This document shows positions 45,155 through 54,255 of a DNA stretch of 64,000 bases, one piece after another. A program made the position numbers and the translations under genes. Source of the stretch: Paeniglutamicibacter kerguelensis (GTDB lineage Bacteria; Actinomycetota; Actinomycetes; Actinomycetales; Micrococcaceae); NCBI RefSeq assembly GCF_017876535.1, contig NZ_JAGIOF010000001.1, positions 1,798,001-1,862,000 of the forward strand, read 5' to 3'. The number at the start of each line of letters is the position of its first letter. Positions within the stretch are counted from its first letter, which is position 1. Under the pieces are notes generated by a model. It was not told the DNA's origin. It made no database searches and saw nothing but the letters and a program-made list of their open reading frames with translations.

Positions 45155-46402
45155 TCAGCGGCGGTCCAGTTCATGGTTTTGGTTCCCGGTTTCGAACCAA
45201 GCCCGACCATGGCTGTAGCGGATCGCCTGTCCTCCTAGTCCGACGGGGCGCAGGTCAATGCGATCAAGTATTCCACCCAGCGGGGGCTTGGGCGGCTCCC
45301 AGCTCCACGCTCCGGTGCCCGGTACACGTTCATCGGCAAGTTCGCCCGGGCCAGGGTTGGTCTCGGCTTGCCCGTTCTTGAATTGGGCAGGCAATCCGGT
45401 AAAGGAATGTCCGGCGAAACCGATGAGCAGGCACCTATCGGCTTCGAGGTTCTCTGAGATTGGTTCGGCAGAATTCTCATCCCAAAACCACGTGGTTATA
45501 GCTTTTGAACGGAACTGCTCGGGAGTCAGGGAATTAACCTGGTCGATTCCGTGGGCCGGACAGTACGCAGCGGCGAGAACTCCATCGCCCTCAAGGAATT
45601 CCTCGTCTTCTGACGGGTCCGAACGGAAGAACTCCTCAATACAGGTACACCCCGGGGTGGCTTGAGCGTGTGCAAATGGAAGCATGCCGGCATCATGTTC
45701 CTTTGGGGACAACAATCCTTCAACAGGACCCAGCCCTGGCGAAACTTGCCAGAGCAGATTGCCGACGACCGTACGGGCGATCGCCCGCCAGCCGCAACGA
45801 ACCCATTGAATAATCGCCAAAATGCTCAGGATCGCCGCAGCCGTAGCCAGGTAATCGGAGAACGACCCTCCCTCCAGCTCTTCGTAGGTATGCCCCAGCT
45901 CCGTGGACAGAACCCCGAAGGTTGCGATCCCCGCGATGGTTGCCGCAATGCTAAGACCTGTCGCCCAGAAGATGCTTTCTCTCGCGATGCTTCTCAGCGC
46001 TGCGCTGGCGGCCGGACCAACTTCAGCTGTCAAGCCCGTGCTTGATCGCTTGGCAAGCGTGCGGACGGCTCGAAGCTGCCTCACGGAGAACACAACCTGG
46101 AACAGAAACCAGAGCGTCGCCGCGATCGTCCCTGCCCACCAGATCGGGGCGCTGGCATATCCGTCCAAGGTGTGCGGTATGGCGGCATAGGCCAATACAA
46201 GCGGAGCCATACCCACGGATAACCGCCCAAAGGACCAACCGCCGATGGAAAACAGCACTGCCATGAGAATCCCGGAAAGACCTAACATGTCAACAAACCG
46301 GTACGGACCGTCCCACGCATCTTCTTCGACTGTCTCCCAGCCGCGGTCTGCAATGAAAGCCGCGACTGTCGTTGCGACGGCCAGTAGGCAGGCAACAACC
46401 AA
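45155..46402 (-). CDS. hypothetical membrane protein
   Basis: A frame of about 415 residues, the start not certain (a TTG at 46402 is the first candidate after a stop). Six hydrophobic segments in the N-terminal half (LLAVATTVAAFIADRG; GLSGILMAVLFSIGGWSFG; IWWAGTIAATLWFLFQVVFS) precede a soluble C-terminal half with several cysteines (TPGCTCIEEFFR). No family is recognised. Single gene. Confidence 0.6.
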   Translation of the reverse strand: MVVACLLAVATTVAAFIADRGWETVEEDAWDGPYRFVDMLGLSGILMAVLFSIGGWSFGRLSVGMAPLVLAYAAIPHTLDGYASAPIWWAGTIAATLWFLFQVVFSVRQLRAVRTLAKRSSTGLTAEVGPAASAALRSIARESIFWATGLSIAATIAGIATFGVLSTELGHTYEELEGGSFSDYLATAAAILSILAIIQWVRCGWRAIARTVVGNLLWQVSPGLGPVEGLLSPKEHDAGMLPFAHAQATPGCTCIEEFFRSDPSEDEEFLEGDGVLAAAYCPAHGIDQVNSLTPEQFRSKAITTWFWDENSAEPISENLEADRCLLIGFAGHSFTGLPAQFKNGQAETNPGPGELADERVPGTGAWSWEPPKPPLGGILDRIDLRPVGLGGQAIRYSHGRAWFETGNQNHELDRR

Positions 46403-46891
46403 TTGGCGGGCCCTGGAGGGACGCAGCGGAAGCGCAGTCCATTCTTATTCACGCGGTCTGACCAGCGCGTACGTGTGATTCATGCTGCAACCAGGGCCTT
46501 CATGGAAACATTCTCGCATTCTAGAATCGTGTCTACCGAGTCTGCTTTGTCGAATGCAAATCACTATGGAGCCACCGCTAAGTATTGATGCGCAGGCTAT
46601 CTGCCGGGTTCTCGCCTACCGCAATGGCTTGGGTGCCTGATGCGCGGTGATCTCACGAGCATGCGGGTTTGTTGAGACTGGCTCCTTGGATAATGGTCGA
46701 GGCTGTTACCCAGACCGAAGTTTAGGTTCATGGCTCATCGCAACGAGGTCGAGAGCCCGTTGCGATCGAAAGGAATACCGCGGACGGTGAGTGCAGCAGC
46801 GACCGAGACGGCAAGGAGCTCTAAGCTAGCCGAAAGCGCGACAGGCTCGGGAAAAAGACGACGAGTCCGCACAATTGCAAACACTCTTTGA
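46403..46891. other. intergenic region, no gene recognised
   Basis: About 490 bases. A short plus frame from 46730 (53 codons, MAHRNEVESPLRSK) has no ribosome site and is probably spurious. Confidence 0.4.
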
Positions 46892-47155
46892 CTAGCCGTT
46901 CTGTCGCTGGGTATCGGTTGCCCTCGAAGCCAACCAGCCTGGCAAGGTAACTAGCAGTCCCGCAACGCCGATACCGTACATCAACCACAGAGCAGATTGC
47001 GGATTCGAGGTGAGGTTGTTTTCGTCAGCAACGATGCCCGCGTTGAACAAGGCAATGGCTCCGCATACCAGTGCGCTCAGGCTTACGCCAAAGGCCACCG
47101 CCCATGATGCTCTTCGTTTAGAACCCACGAAATACTCCCTTGCAGGATCAATCAT
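46892..47155 (-). CDS. small two-helix membrane protein
   Basis: An 87-residue protein: basic N-terminus, helix one (WAVAFGVSLSALVCGAIALF), loop, helix two (ALWLMYGIGVAGLLVTLPGW). Sits alone. Unknown function; composition is protein-like but evidence is modest. Confidence 0.5.
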   Translation of the reverse strand: MIDPAREYFVGSKRRASWAVAFGVSLSALVCGAIALFNAGIVADENNLTSNPQSALWLMYGIGVAGLLVTLPGWLASRATDTQRQNG

Positions 47156-48053
47156 CTTCTAGTTGCACAAATTCCATGCATGCTATTGATCCTTGCTTCA
47201 GTCCTTGCTCAGTTCAAGATTTGAGGAAGCCTTTGCAGATACCTCGACCCCGTGACAAACGTATTACCAGAACTTCCACACTGTGTTTGCCATAGTTCTG
47301 CTGTACCACGTTCCTATTCATGCATGTGCCTCGCCTTCTTGGCAGGGACCCAGTGGGTTGCGTCCGGCATGGCCAGGATCGCGAATGAACATTCAAGCAT
47401 CATGCCCGTTCAAAACGGCCCGCCGCCAATCCGCACAGACCACCAGCGGGCATGCCCCACCATTTTGGAAAGCAGCCAAGCGGTTTAGCATTGGCCTCCG
47501 CGACCGGCTGCAGGAAGCGTAGGAACCCTAGGCCTGTCGATGGGTCCGTCGCGAGGCACGACGCTGCCACCAGTCGACCTCGACGCGGCAGTGAGTGGGT
47601 TCCACTCCGTGCGACGTCCGCAAAGGACGTCGGTGTTCTTTGGTTCTCTTTCACCCTCGTCGGGTGAGGACTTCCCCCACTGGAAGCGTTAGCTTGGAGA
47701 ACATGCGATTGACCAGCCTCTCTCGCTTGCGAGACCTCGCTGAGGGCTCCCGCCGTCTAACGGACGGCCAGCGGAAGGAGAAGGGATGCCCGACTGTTTC
47801 CACCGGCGCACCGAACCCGTTCTCTCGGTCCTTTCGGCGCCTCCGTTTGCTGGGTACCGTCTTTCGGGCGGACGATGGCTGTCTCCGCGCCGAATTGGGA
47901 AGCCATCGGTGACGTGGTGCCGGAGGGCAGCCTAATGATCTGCTCGTTGAGCATCGGTGACTCGCGGTGTGGCCTGCTTGGCAAGTCGACCCGATCTAGA
48001 AGAAGAACATTCGGGGTCACCCGAATCGTCACAGGCGAGACGAGGTGCAGGGA
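47156..48053. other. long intergenic stretch before the acid-resistance genes
   Basis: About 900 bases with no convincing gene. A CTTCCCCCACTGGAAG motif near 47670 resembles a MerR-type spacer, and frames such as 47595-47912 look like gene fragments, but none can be named. It may be an insertion junction. Confidence 0.4.
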
Positions 48054-50123
48054 ATGAGCGAGCCTGCCGCGTCGCCGCCCAGTATCGATCCGGTCGCCGT
48101 AATTCGTTCCAAGCCTTACATCGCTGCGCTCGTGCTGGCAGCGGTTTTGGGGGTTCCCATCTCGGTCATTGCGTATGGTTTTCTCGCTTTGGTCGCGGCA
48201 CTCCAGCGGTTCGTCTTCGTCGAGCTGCCGGGTCAAGTCCTCGGAGGTCCCGCTCCTGCATGGTGGCCGGTTCCGTGGTTGGTGCTGTGTGGGCTGTTGA
48301 CGGCGTTGACCATCCGCTACCTGCCGGGAACCGGGGGCCACTCACCCGCTTTCGGATTCAAGATGGGCGGCGGTCCGCCCAGCGGTCGGGAACTCGTGGG
48401 CATCGTTCTCGCGGCGCTGACCACGCTCAGCCTGGGTGCGGTGCTCGGACCGGAGGGTCCGCTGGTCGCGATCGGTGGCGGCCTCGGGGCGTTGGCGGTG
48501 CACCTGGTGAAGAAGGACGCTCCGCCGATGGCCCCGACAATCATGGCGTCGGCTGGCAGCTTCGCAGCGGTCAGTACCCTGCTCGGGTCTCCCGTGCTCG
48601 GTGCATTCCTGATCATGGAGGCCGCCGGGATCGGGGGAATGACGCTAAGTCTGGTGGCCCTGCCCGGACTGCTCGCTTCTGGCGTCGGGGCACTGGTGTT
48701 CGTCGGCTTGGACGGCTGGACCGGGTTGGGCAGCTTCTCGCTGGCGCTGCCCGTGGTGCCTCCTGCGGTGCCGCCGACGCTGGCGGCTTTGGGCTGGGCG
48801 GTGGTCATGGGCGCGGTCGGCGCGCTGTTGGGATGGCTGATCCGCTGGGTCGCGCTGTCTCTTCGTCCTGTCGTGCATCTGAACCGGGTGTTGGTGACGT
48901 CTGCGCTGGGCTTACTGATCGGCCTTACTGCGATGGCGTACCAGTTGATCTCCGGGCAAAGCTTCACGCAGGTGTTGTTCTCGGGGCAGGACGAACTTCC
49001 GGAGCTGGTCGAACAGGCCGCCGACTACTCGCTTGCCGTGCTGGTCCTGCTGATCGCGTGCAAGACCTTGGTCTACGGGCTCTCGCTGAGCGCATTTCGT
49101 GGTGGGCCGGTGTTCCCGGCGATGTTCATCGGAGCGGCCCTCGGTATTGCTGCGAGTGGATTGCCCGGAATGGATCTCGCATCAGGGATCGGCATGGGCA
49201 TGGGAGCCATGTGCGCGGCCATGCTGCGGCTGCCGTTGACGTCCACGCTGCTGGCCACGCTACTGCTGGGAGTGGACGGTGTGGCCGTGACACCCCAGGT
49301 GGTGGTGGCTGTGGCGGTGGCCTTCGTGATCACCACTGTGCTCCCGGTCCCGGGCCCGAGGGCGTCCGTGGCGCCTGACGATGTCGGCAGCGTCCAACAT
49401 TGGGCTCCCTCGAGGGCCGACCATGCAACTGAGATCTCGAAGGTGAGCCGTTCGACCATACAGGGCCGGTGGATCGCCTGGTTGTTCATCATTGGCTCCA
49501 GCCTGTTCGCCTTGGGTGCGGTGCCGTTGTACGCCGAGGCCGTGGGATTGCGCTTGGGTGCAGCCACATTTTTCGTTGGTTCGCTGTTCTTCACCTCTGC
49601 GGCGTTCCTGCAGTACCGCGGAGCCGTCGAGGCGCTCCCGGCCGTGGGTGCCACGCGGCGCCATTCGTTTTGGGTATGGGCGCCGCATAATCTCGGTTGG
49701 CTCGCCGCCGCGGTTCAACTTGCCGGCACGCTGTGGTTCAACTGGAGTACGGCAAACGCATTGCAGCTCAATCTCAGTGCGGAGCTGGCCGAGCAGCGGG
49801 TGTGGCGACCCGATGCCCTGGGTTCAATCGCTTTCCTCATTGCAAGCGGTGTGGCGTTGCGAGATGCCGGTCGCGCCATTGCCGGCCGGCGATGGCATCG
49901 GACGTGGAAGATCGCGGTGATCAACGTGGCCGGCTCTGTTGCGTTCGGCATCTCAGCTGTCGCGGCCTTTGTCATACCGTCGAGCGGCGATGTCTGGAAC
50001 GCCGAGCTGTCCAATCTCGGCACATTCGTGGGAGCCCTGTGCTTCCTCACCGGCGCGATTCTGATGCTGCGTCCAGAATCCACCGACGCCCCGGTTCCCG
50101 CGGACCGGGGAACGCATCCGTAA
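48054..50123 (+). CDS. ClC-type chloride/proton antiporter fused to a second membrane domain
   Basis: A 689-residue protein. Residues 1 to about 430 are a ClC transporter: ALGPEGPLVAIGG-type filter (GPEGP keeps the gating Glu found in H+/Cl- exchangers) and GGPVFPAMFIGAALGIAASG (the third filter). After a linker (near SVAPDDVGSVQHW) a further 230 residues hold five or six more helices (WIAWLFIIGSSLFALGAVPL; FFTSAAFLQYRGA), perhaps YrhK-like. The start at 48054 has GAGG upstream; GTG at 48045 is an alternative. It is followed at once by glutamate decarboxylase, suggesting an acid-stress role. Confidence 0.85.
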   Translation: MSEPAASPPSIDPVAVIRSKPYIAALVLAAVLGVPISVIAYGFLALVAALQRFVFVELPGQVLGGPAPAWWPVPWLVLCGLLTALTIRYLPGTGGHSPAFGFKMGGGPPSGRELVGIVLAALTTLSLGAVLGPEGPLVAIGGGLGALAVHLVKKDAPPMAPTIMASAGSFAAVSTLLGSPVLGAFLIMEAAGIGGMTLSLVALPGLLASGVGALVFVGLDGWTGLGSFSLALPVVPPAVPPTLAALGWAVVMGAVGALLGWLIRWVALSLRPVVHLNRVLVTSALGLLIGLTAMAYQLISGQSFTQVLFSGQDELPELVEQAADYSLAVLVLLIACKTLVYGLSLSAFRGGPVFPAMFIGAALGIAASGLPGMDLASGIGMGMGAMCAAMLRLPLTSTLLATLLLGVDGVAVTPQVVVAVAVAFVITTVLPVPGPRASVAPDDVGSVQHWAPSRADHATEISKVSRSTIQGRWIAWLFIIGSSLFALGAVPLYAEAVGLRLGAATFFVGSLFFTSAAFLQYRGAVEALPAVGATRRHSFWVWAPHNLGWLAAAVQLAGTLWFNWSTANALQLNLSAELAEQRVWRPDALGSIAFLIASGVALRDAGRAIAGRRWHRTWKIAVINVAGSVAFGISAVAAFVIPSSGDVWNAELSNLGTFVGALCFLTGAILMLRPESTDAPVPADRGTHP

Positions 50124-50154
50124 CCCATTTTCAACAGTCCCTGAAGGAGAAATG

Positions 50155-51534
50155 ATGTCAGAAAATTACCAGCCGACCGATGCCGACGCTGCGCTGTTCG
50201 GCAACCGATTCGTCACCCAAGAGGTTCCGACCCGGGAGTTCCCGGAGACCGGCATTCCTGCTGAGGACGCTTTCCGGCTCGTGTCGGAGGACCTGGCGCT
50301 GGAGGGTGATCCGGCCCGGAACCTGGCGACATTCGTGACGACATGGATGGAGCCGCAGGCCCAGCGGATCATCGCCACGAACCTGCACCGCAATTTCATC
50401 GACCACGCCGAATATCCCCGCACGGCCGAGATCGAGCAACGCTGCATTCGGATGCTCGCCGATCTCTTCCACGCGCCCGGCGAGACGACGGGAGCCCGAA
50501 CCCAGGGATCGTCCGAGGCGATCATGCTCGGCGGCCTGTCGCTGAAGTGGAACTGGCGCAAGCGTCGCGAGGCCGCCGGCGCGTCGACGTCGAGGCCAAA
50601 CCTGGTGTTCGGCGGCGACGTGCATGTCGTGTGGGAGAAATTCTGCCGCTACTTCGACGTGGAGCCGCGGATCGTGCCCCTGCAGCCGGGAAAGTACACG
50701 ATCGGCCCGGCCGACGTGCAGCCCCATGTCGATGAGAACACCATCGGTGTCGCAGCTGTGCTGGGTACGACGTTCACCGGGCACAAGGACGACATTGTCG
50801 GCATCAACGACCTACTGCTACGGATCAAGCATGAGCGGGGCCTTGATGTGCCGTTGCACGTGGACGCAGCCAGTGGGGGGTTCGTCTGGCCCTTCCTCTA
50901 CCCGGACTCCAAATGGGACTTCCGACTCGAGCAGGTCCGCTCGATCAATGTCTCCGGGCACAAGTTCGGACTGGTCTATCCCGGCATCGGCTGGCTGATC
51001 TTCCGGGAAAAGGCCGACCTGGCCAAGGACCTCGTCTTCGAGGAGAACTACCTCGGCAAGACCGACTCGACCTTCACCCTGAACTTCTCCACCGGCTCGT
51101 CGATGGTTCTCGCCCAGTACTACAACTTCGTGCGCTATGGTCGCGCCGGTTACACCTACATCATGCAGAACATGCAGACCAACGCCCGCGTCCTCGCCGA
51201 GAAGCTGGACGCCATGGGCCTGTTCGAGATCATCGGCCGCAACGAGGAGCAGCTTCCCCTGGTCGCGTTCCGGCTCGCCGACGACACCAACTACGACGAG
51301 TTCGACATTGCCTGGCAGCTCGCGGCCGAGCGCGGCTGGATGGTGCCGGCATACACCATGCCGCCGAACGCCCAAGAAGTGACGATCATGCGGGCCCTGG
51401 CCAAGGAAACGCTGAGCCGCGAGCACGTCGACACGCTCGCCCGAGACATCGAAGAGGCGTGCTCCACGCTGGCGAAGAAGGGCGGCGCGCATGAATCCGA
51501 ACGAAACAAGATCATCACCGGACCCGGCCATTGA
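50155..51534 (+). CDS. gad: glutamate decarboxylase
   Basis: A 459-residue PLP enzyme. The active-site lysine is Lys270 in SINVSGHKFGLVYPG. Other markers are TQGSSEAIMLGGLSLKWNWR (PLP phosphate contacts), HVDAASGGFVWPFLYP (Asp that pairs with the PLP ring) and the N-terminal FPETGIPAEDAFRLV. It converts glutamate to GABA and CO2, using up a proton. The start at 50155 gives 5-base spacing from AAGGAG. Adjacent ClC antiporter on the same strand (gap 31 bases) suggests one acid-resistance operon. No GadC-type antiporter is present. Confidence 0.95.
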   Translation: MSENYQPTDADAALFGNRFVTQEVPTREFPETGIPAEDAFRLVSEDLALEGDPARNLATFVTTWMEPQAQRIIATNLHRNFIDHAEYPRTAEIEQRCIRMLADLFHAPGETTGARTQGSSEAIMLGGLSLKWNWRKRREAAGASTSRPNLVFGGDVHVVWEKFCRYFDVEPRIVPLQPGKYTIGPADVQPHVDENTIGVAAVLGTTFTGHKDDIVGINDLLLRIKHERGLDVPLHVDAASGGFVWPFLYPDSKWDFRLEQVRSINVSGHKFGLVYPGIGWLIFREKADLAKDLVFEENYLGKTDSTFTLNFSTGSSMVLAQYYNFVRYGRAGYTYIMQNMQTNARVLAEKLDAMGLFEIIGRNEEQLPLVAFRLADDTNYDEFDIAWQLAAERGWMVPAYTMPPNAQEVTIMRALAKETLSREHVDTLARDIEEACSTLAKKGGAHESERNKIITGPGH

Positions 51535-51923
51535 CCCAGTGCAACGGTGAAACACCGGGCCCGACGCAACCGGCGGGAACCGACATCACATCTACAGTGC
51601 TCCCCGGCCTGGCGGTGGAACCGGTCGAGGTTCCGTAACATCTGGGGCGGTCGCCGTAGTCCACCTGGATCCGACAACAGGTTATCGGCCGGCTCCGCCA
51701 CCACCTTGTCCGGGTGCGGGAACAGTACCGGCAACAGGTCCCTGTCGCAACAAGATCCGGCCGAAGCGGCACGCTGTCACCATTCTCGAAATTTGTGCCA
51801 GAACCAATCGTAGTTAACAAGAGCACCGCAGGATTCTCGATTCGACCCGTTCTTGAAATACTTTGTTTCCGAGAATGGCCACCGTGCGCTGTGACCGCTA
51901 ATTTCGATCGGCAAACACCCACA

Positions 51924-51969
51924 ACGCAGTATGGGTCCGACTCTATTTGGAGCCGGACCCATACTGCGT
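51924..51969. repeat. perfect 16-bp inverted repeat
   Basis: Arms 51924-51939 and 51954-51969 (ACGCAGTATGGGTCCG and its complement) around a 14-base loop. A third partial copy (CACGCAGTATG) lies at 52105. It may be a terminator of the gad unit or part of a mobile-element end. Confidence 0.6.
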
Positions 51970-51995
51970 TTAGCGGTGGATGTGAGATTCCAAGG

Positions 51996-52094
51996 TACTT
52001 GGCACTTTTCCAACTACTTGTCACCCCCAATCCATGCGGATCTTGCCGAACTTGAATCCCCCGGAGGTTCCAAACTAGTTGGCAACTTTTCTGG
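51996..52094. repeat. short repeats resembling IS21-family ends
   Basis: TACTTGGCACTTTTC (51996), CTACTTGTCACCC (52014) and CTAGTTGGCAACTTTTCTGG (52075) are variants of one motif, as in the multiple terminal repeats of IS21-like elements. No transposase is present, so only a relic is suggested. Confidence 0.35.
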
Positions 52095-52442
52095 AAGCGG
52101 TGCCCACGCAGTATGAACTGTCCCGGGTTCGTTGCCGCTAATTTTCCCAAAAACAGTGGCATCAAATCCGGGACTGTTCACGGGGCCGCTTGGCGACTTT
52201 GCACTCGCCCTGACTGAACTCCACATATGGATGGACTTTGCCACTCAGGGGTTGTCCAGTCAAAGGATGGCTTTGTTGAGACGGGACGGTGGGGACCTGG
52301 CCGGCGGCTTTGCCCGCGTCTCCTGGAAGGGGCCCGGATCCCACCGTCGTTTGCCCTGCCTGCACGGAATTTCCGAAGTGGCCTGCACTGCTTCTGCCGG
52401 CGCCACTGATGCGACTCCGGATCACCGTCCCAGTGCCATGGA

Positions 52443-52703
52443 AGGGAACACTACTGGACTACGGCTCGAAGTGTCTCCCAAAACCTACTTTGGACATTCC
52501 AGGTCTTGGTTCAAGAAGCCGTCACGTACGGAGCAGGCAGCTGGAAATTTCAGCCTTGAATTGGAAATCCCATGAGCCGAAGATGGGACCTACCAACGAA
52601 GAGAACGGAAGTAAGTGCCATGCGCGGAAGCTACATTGTATGGACAATTGTGGGTGTTCTTGTGGCCATTGCCTTGGTGATCTGGATCGTTTCCGCGATC
52701 TAG
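52443..52703 (+). repeat. diverged direct repeat, copy 1 (partner 63568-63836)
   Basis: About 260 bases share a leader and a small membrane-protein gene with 63568-63836. Best matched parts are the TACGGCTC leader start and everything from ACCAACGAAGAG to the stop. Differences inside the coding part are mostly synonymous or conservative. Confidence 0.7.
52572..52703 (+). CDS. single-helix membrane micro-protein, copy 1
   Basis: A 43-residue frame: basic leader MSRRWDLPTKRTEVSAMRGS, then one hydrophobic helix (YIVWTIVGVLVAIALVIWIV) and SAI at the end. Starting at the inner ATG (52620) would give 27 residues. The upstream start is favoured because PTKRTEVS is conserved in copy 2 with only synonymous changes. 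It resembles small stress- or toxin-type one-helix proteins, but no family is recognised. It lies 339 bases before the cold-shock gene. Confidence 0.6.
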   Translation: MSRRWDLPTKRTEVSAMRGSYIVWTIVGVLVAIALVIWIVSAI

Positions 52704-53042
52704 GCCCCCTTCCCCAATCGGATACGAAAAACCCGGCCACAGCGAGAGATCATCTCTGGATAGGCCCGGCATTCCGCTTTCCTTCCATGGCGGGAATCGA
52801 CGACTACCGTCACCTTTGCAAGTCCCGAGTGCGGCTCACCGCAAGGTCCACCTTGCGGCGAGCCGATGAACGGGATTGTGTCTAGGTTCCCCTAGATGCC
52901 CGTGCCTTGAAGCGGTGATTGCAGGCATTTCAGCCTTGTCCTTGCCCTCACGAATAGCCGAACATAGCATTGCGGCAGGGAAGAAATCCCTCGCAACCGA
53001 CTTCCGGCCGGTGGCGAATCAAGGCCACAGAAGGACGCAACA
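52704..53042. other. intergenic region with hairpin
   Basis: About 340 bases. A 14-bp near-perfect stem (52833-52846 with 52851-52864, loop TCCA) is the main feature; no gene. Confidence 0.5.
52833..52864. terminator. hairpin terminator
   Basis: GGCTCACCGCAAGG pairs with CCTTGCGGCGAGCC with one mismatch around TCCA. Probably ends transcription from the micro-protein gene. Confidence 0.5.
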
Positions 53043-53246
53043 ATGGCAACAGGAACGGTCAAATGGTTCAATTCCGAGAAGGGCTTCGGCTTCATCGCAC
53101 CCGACGATGGATCTGCGGATGTTTTCGCCCACTACTCGGCAATAGCCGCCAGCGGGTACCGCTCCCTGGAAGAGAACCAGAAGGTCCAGTTTGATACCGT
53201 CCCGGGACCCAAGGGACCGCAGGCAGAAAACATCCGCCCCGTGTAA
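53043..53246 (+). CDS. cold-shock protein (CspA family)
   Basis: A 67-residue OB-fold RNA chaperone. RNP1-type motif [10 protein letters not shown] and RNP2-type DVFAHYSAI are both present, with GTVKWFN at the start. Length is standard. It melts mRNA structures in the cold. A hairpin terminator follows at 53362. Confidence 0.95.
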   Translation: MATGTVKWFNSEKGFGFIAPDDGSADVFAHYSAIAASGYRSLEENQKVQFDTVPGPKGPQAENIRPV

Positions 53247-53361
53247 CCAGCGGTCTCGGTCCGTACCCTGACGGCGCACTGCATCCCGGTTCGTGAATCC
53301 GAAGCGGAACCAGCCGGTCCCTGCGTTTTGTCCCGGCGACCCGACCATGGTTTGAATACGG

Positions 53362-53400
53362 CGAAAGGCTTCAGCGGCACGAAACCGCTGAAGCCTTTCG
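53362..53400. terminator. perfect 16-bp hairpin terminator
   Basis: Arms 53362-53377 and 53385-53400 pair perfectly with loop CACGAAA, between the convergent cold-shock and PRC-barrel genes. Confidence 0.8.
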
Positions 53401-53454
53401 ATGCAACCGAGGTTGTCACCCACCGCGTTATCCATGCGGTGAGCGTCTACGACG

Positions 53455-53877
53455 CTAGCGGCGGTAGTTCGGGTAGTCGGGGTACCGGTAGCCGGGCGTC
53501 CAGTAGGGAACGTATCCGTAGTACTCCAAGATGCTGCCGTATGTGTCGCGTTCCCGGACCAGACTGGGGTCGTAGAGTGGCGAGCCGGTGATGTGGCTGC
53601 GGGTCTGGTCGATCCGAACTTCGCCTGCGGTGATGGCGGTGATGGCGTCGACCGGGATATACGTCTTCTCCCGGCCGATGCCCAGGAATCCTCCCGAGGC
53701 GACTTCGATGAACCGGACCTTGTGCTCGGTGGCATCGACAAGCAGGTCGCTGACCTTGCCGAGGTCCTCGCCGTCCTTGTCCTTCACGTGCCGGTCGCGG
53801 ATGTCCTCCTCCCCGTTGGCGACCGTTTCGCCGCTGTCGCTGAGCCGGATCAGCATGCCGGTGTCTGGTGTCTCCAT
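53455..53877 (-). CDS. PRC-barrel domain protein
   Basis: A 140-residue protein with a PRC-barrel (GEDLGKVSDLLVDATEHKVR, then FLGIGREKTYIPVDAITAIT), a small beta-barrel fold found in ribosome-maturation and photosynthetic proteins and in many stress-associated actinobacterial proteins. The C-terminus is rich in Tyr and Pro (GYVPYWTPGYRYPDYPNYRR). A second PRC-barrel gene lies at 56589. Function unknown. Confidence 0.85.
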   Translation of the reverse strand: METPDTGMLIRLSDSGETVANGEEDIRDRHVKDKDGEDLGKVSDLLVDATEHKVRFIEVASGGFLGIGREKTYIPVDAITAITAGEVRIDQTRSHITGSPLYDPSLVRERDTYGSILEYYGYVPYWTPGYRYPDYPNYRR

Positions 53878-53913
53878 GATTGTTCTCCTTGCCGTCTGTG
53901 GGGACGAAGATGA

Positions 53914-54066
53914 TCAGGTGCGGGCAGCGCCCGGCTCGGAGATCTGCTCGACCAGGTCCCCGATGCGGTCCCCGGGAAGGGTCCGTGCCGCGTCGGCCTG
54001 GGTGGGCATGCCGACCGGAGTGTGGCCGCCGATCGCCGGCAGCCGGCGGACCCTGTGCTCCTTCAT
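53914..54066 (-). pseudogene. CBS-domain protein, C-terminal remnant
   Basis: A 50-codon frame starting MKEHRVRRLPAIGGHTPVGM and running through QADAARTLPGDRIGDLVEQI matches the end of a second CBS domain (RRLPVI-G-LVG-SQADVAR pattern). A TAA stop stands a few codons before the first CBS residues, and no first CBS domain is found. It is therefore a remnant of a nucleotide-binding stress protein. Confidence 0.6.
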
Positions 54067-54255
54067 GGTAGCAAATGCTTCGCTGACAGCACTTGCGGTC
54101 AGCCCGGTCTTTTACGGCTGAATGAACCCCTGTTGCAAGGAACCCGGGGCGAACTTCCTGAAAGCCATTTCCCAGTAGCCGAGACCCTGCGGAGGACCAC
54201 TTTGTCGCCAGCCAACGAGTACACGGCATTGGCTGGCCACGTCGAGGCAACTGCC

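Larger units (their letters stand above)
51535..52571. other. intergenic region with possible IS-end remnants
   Basis: Over 1 kb without a recognisable gene. It contains the hairpin at 51924, two repeats resembling IS21-type terminal motifs (51996 and 52075) and the start of the leader shared with 63568 (from 52443). No transposase fragment is seen. Confidence 0.5.

Noticed and set aside
46730..46891. 53-codon plus frame with a basic composition
   Set aside because: No ribosome site and no protein family; ends against the next gene. Possibly spurious.
47595..47912. 105-codon frame and MerR-like spacer motif before the ClC gene
   Set aside because: Only a vague resemblance to a regulator promoter; no helix-turn-helix could be read.
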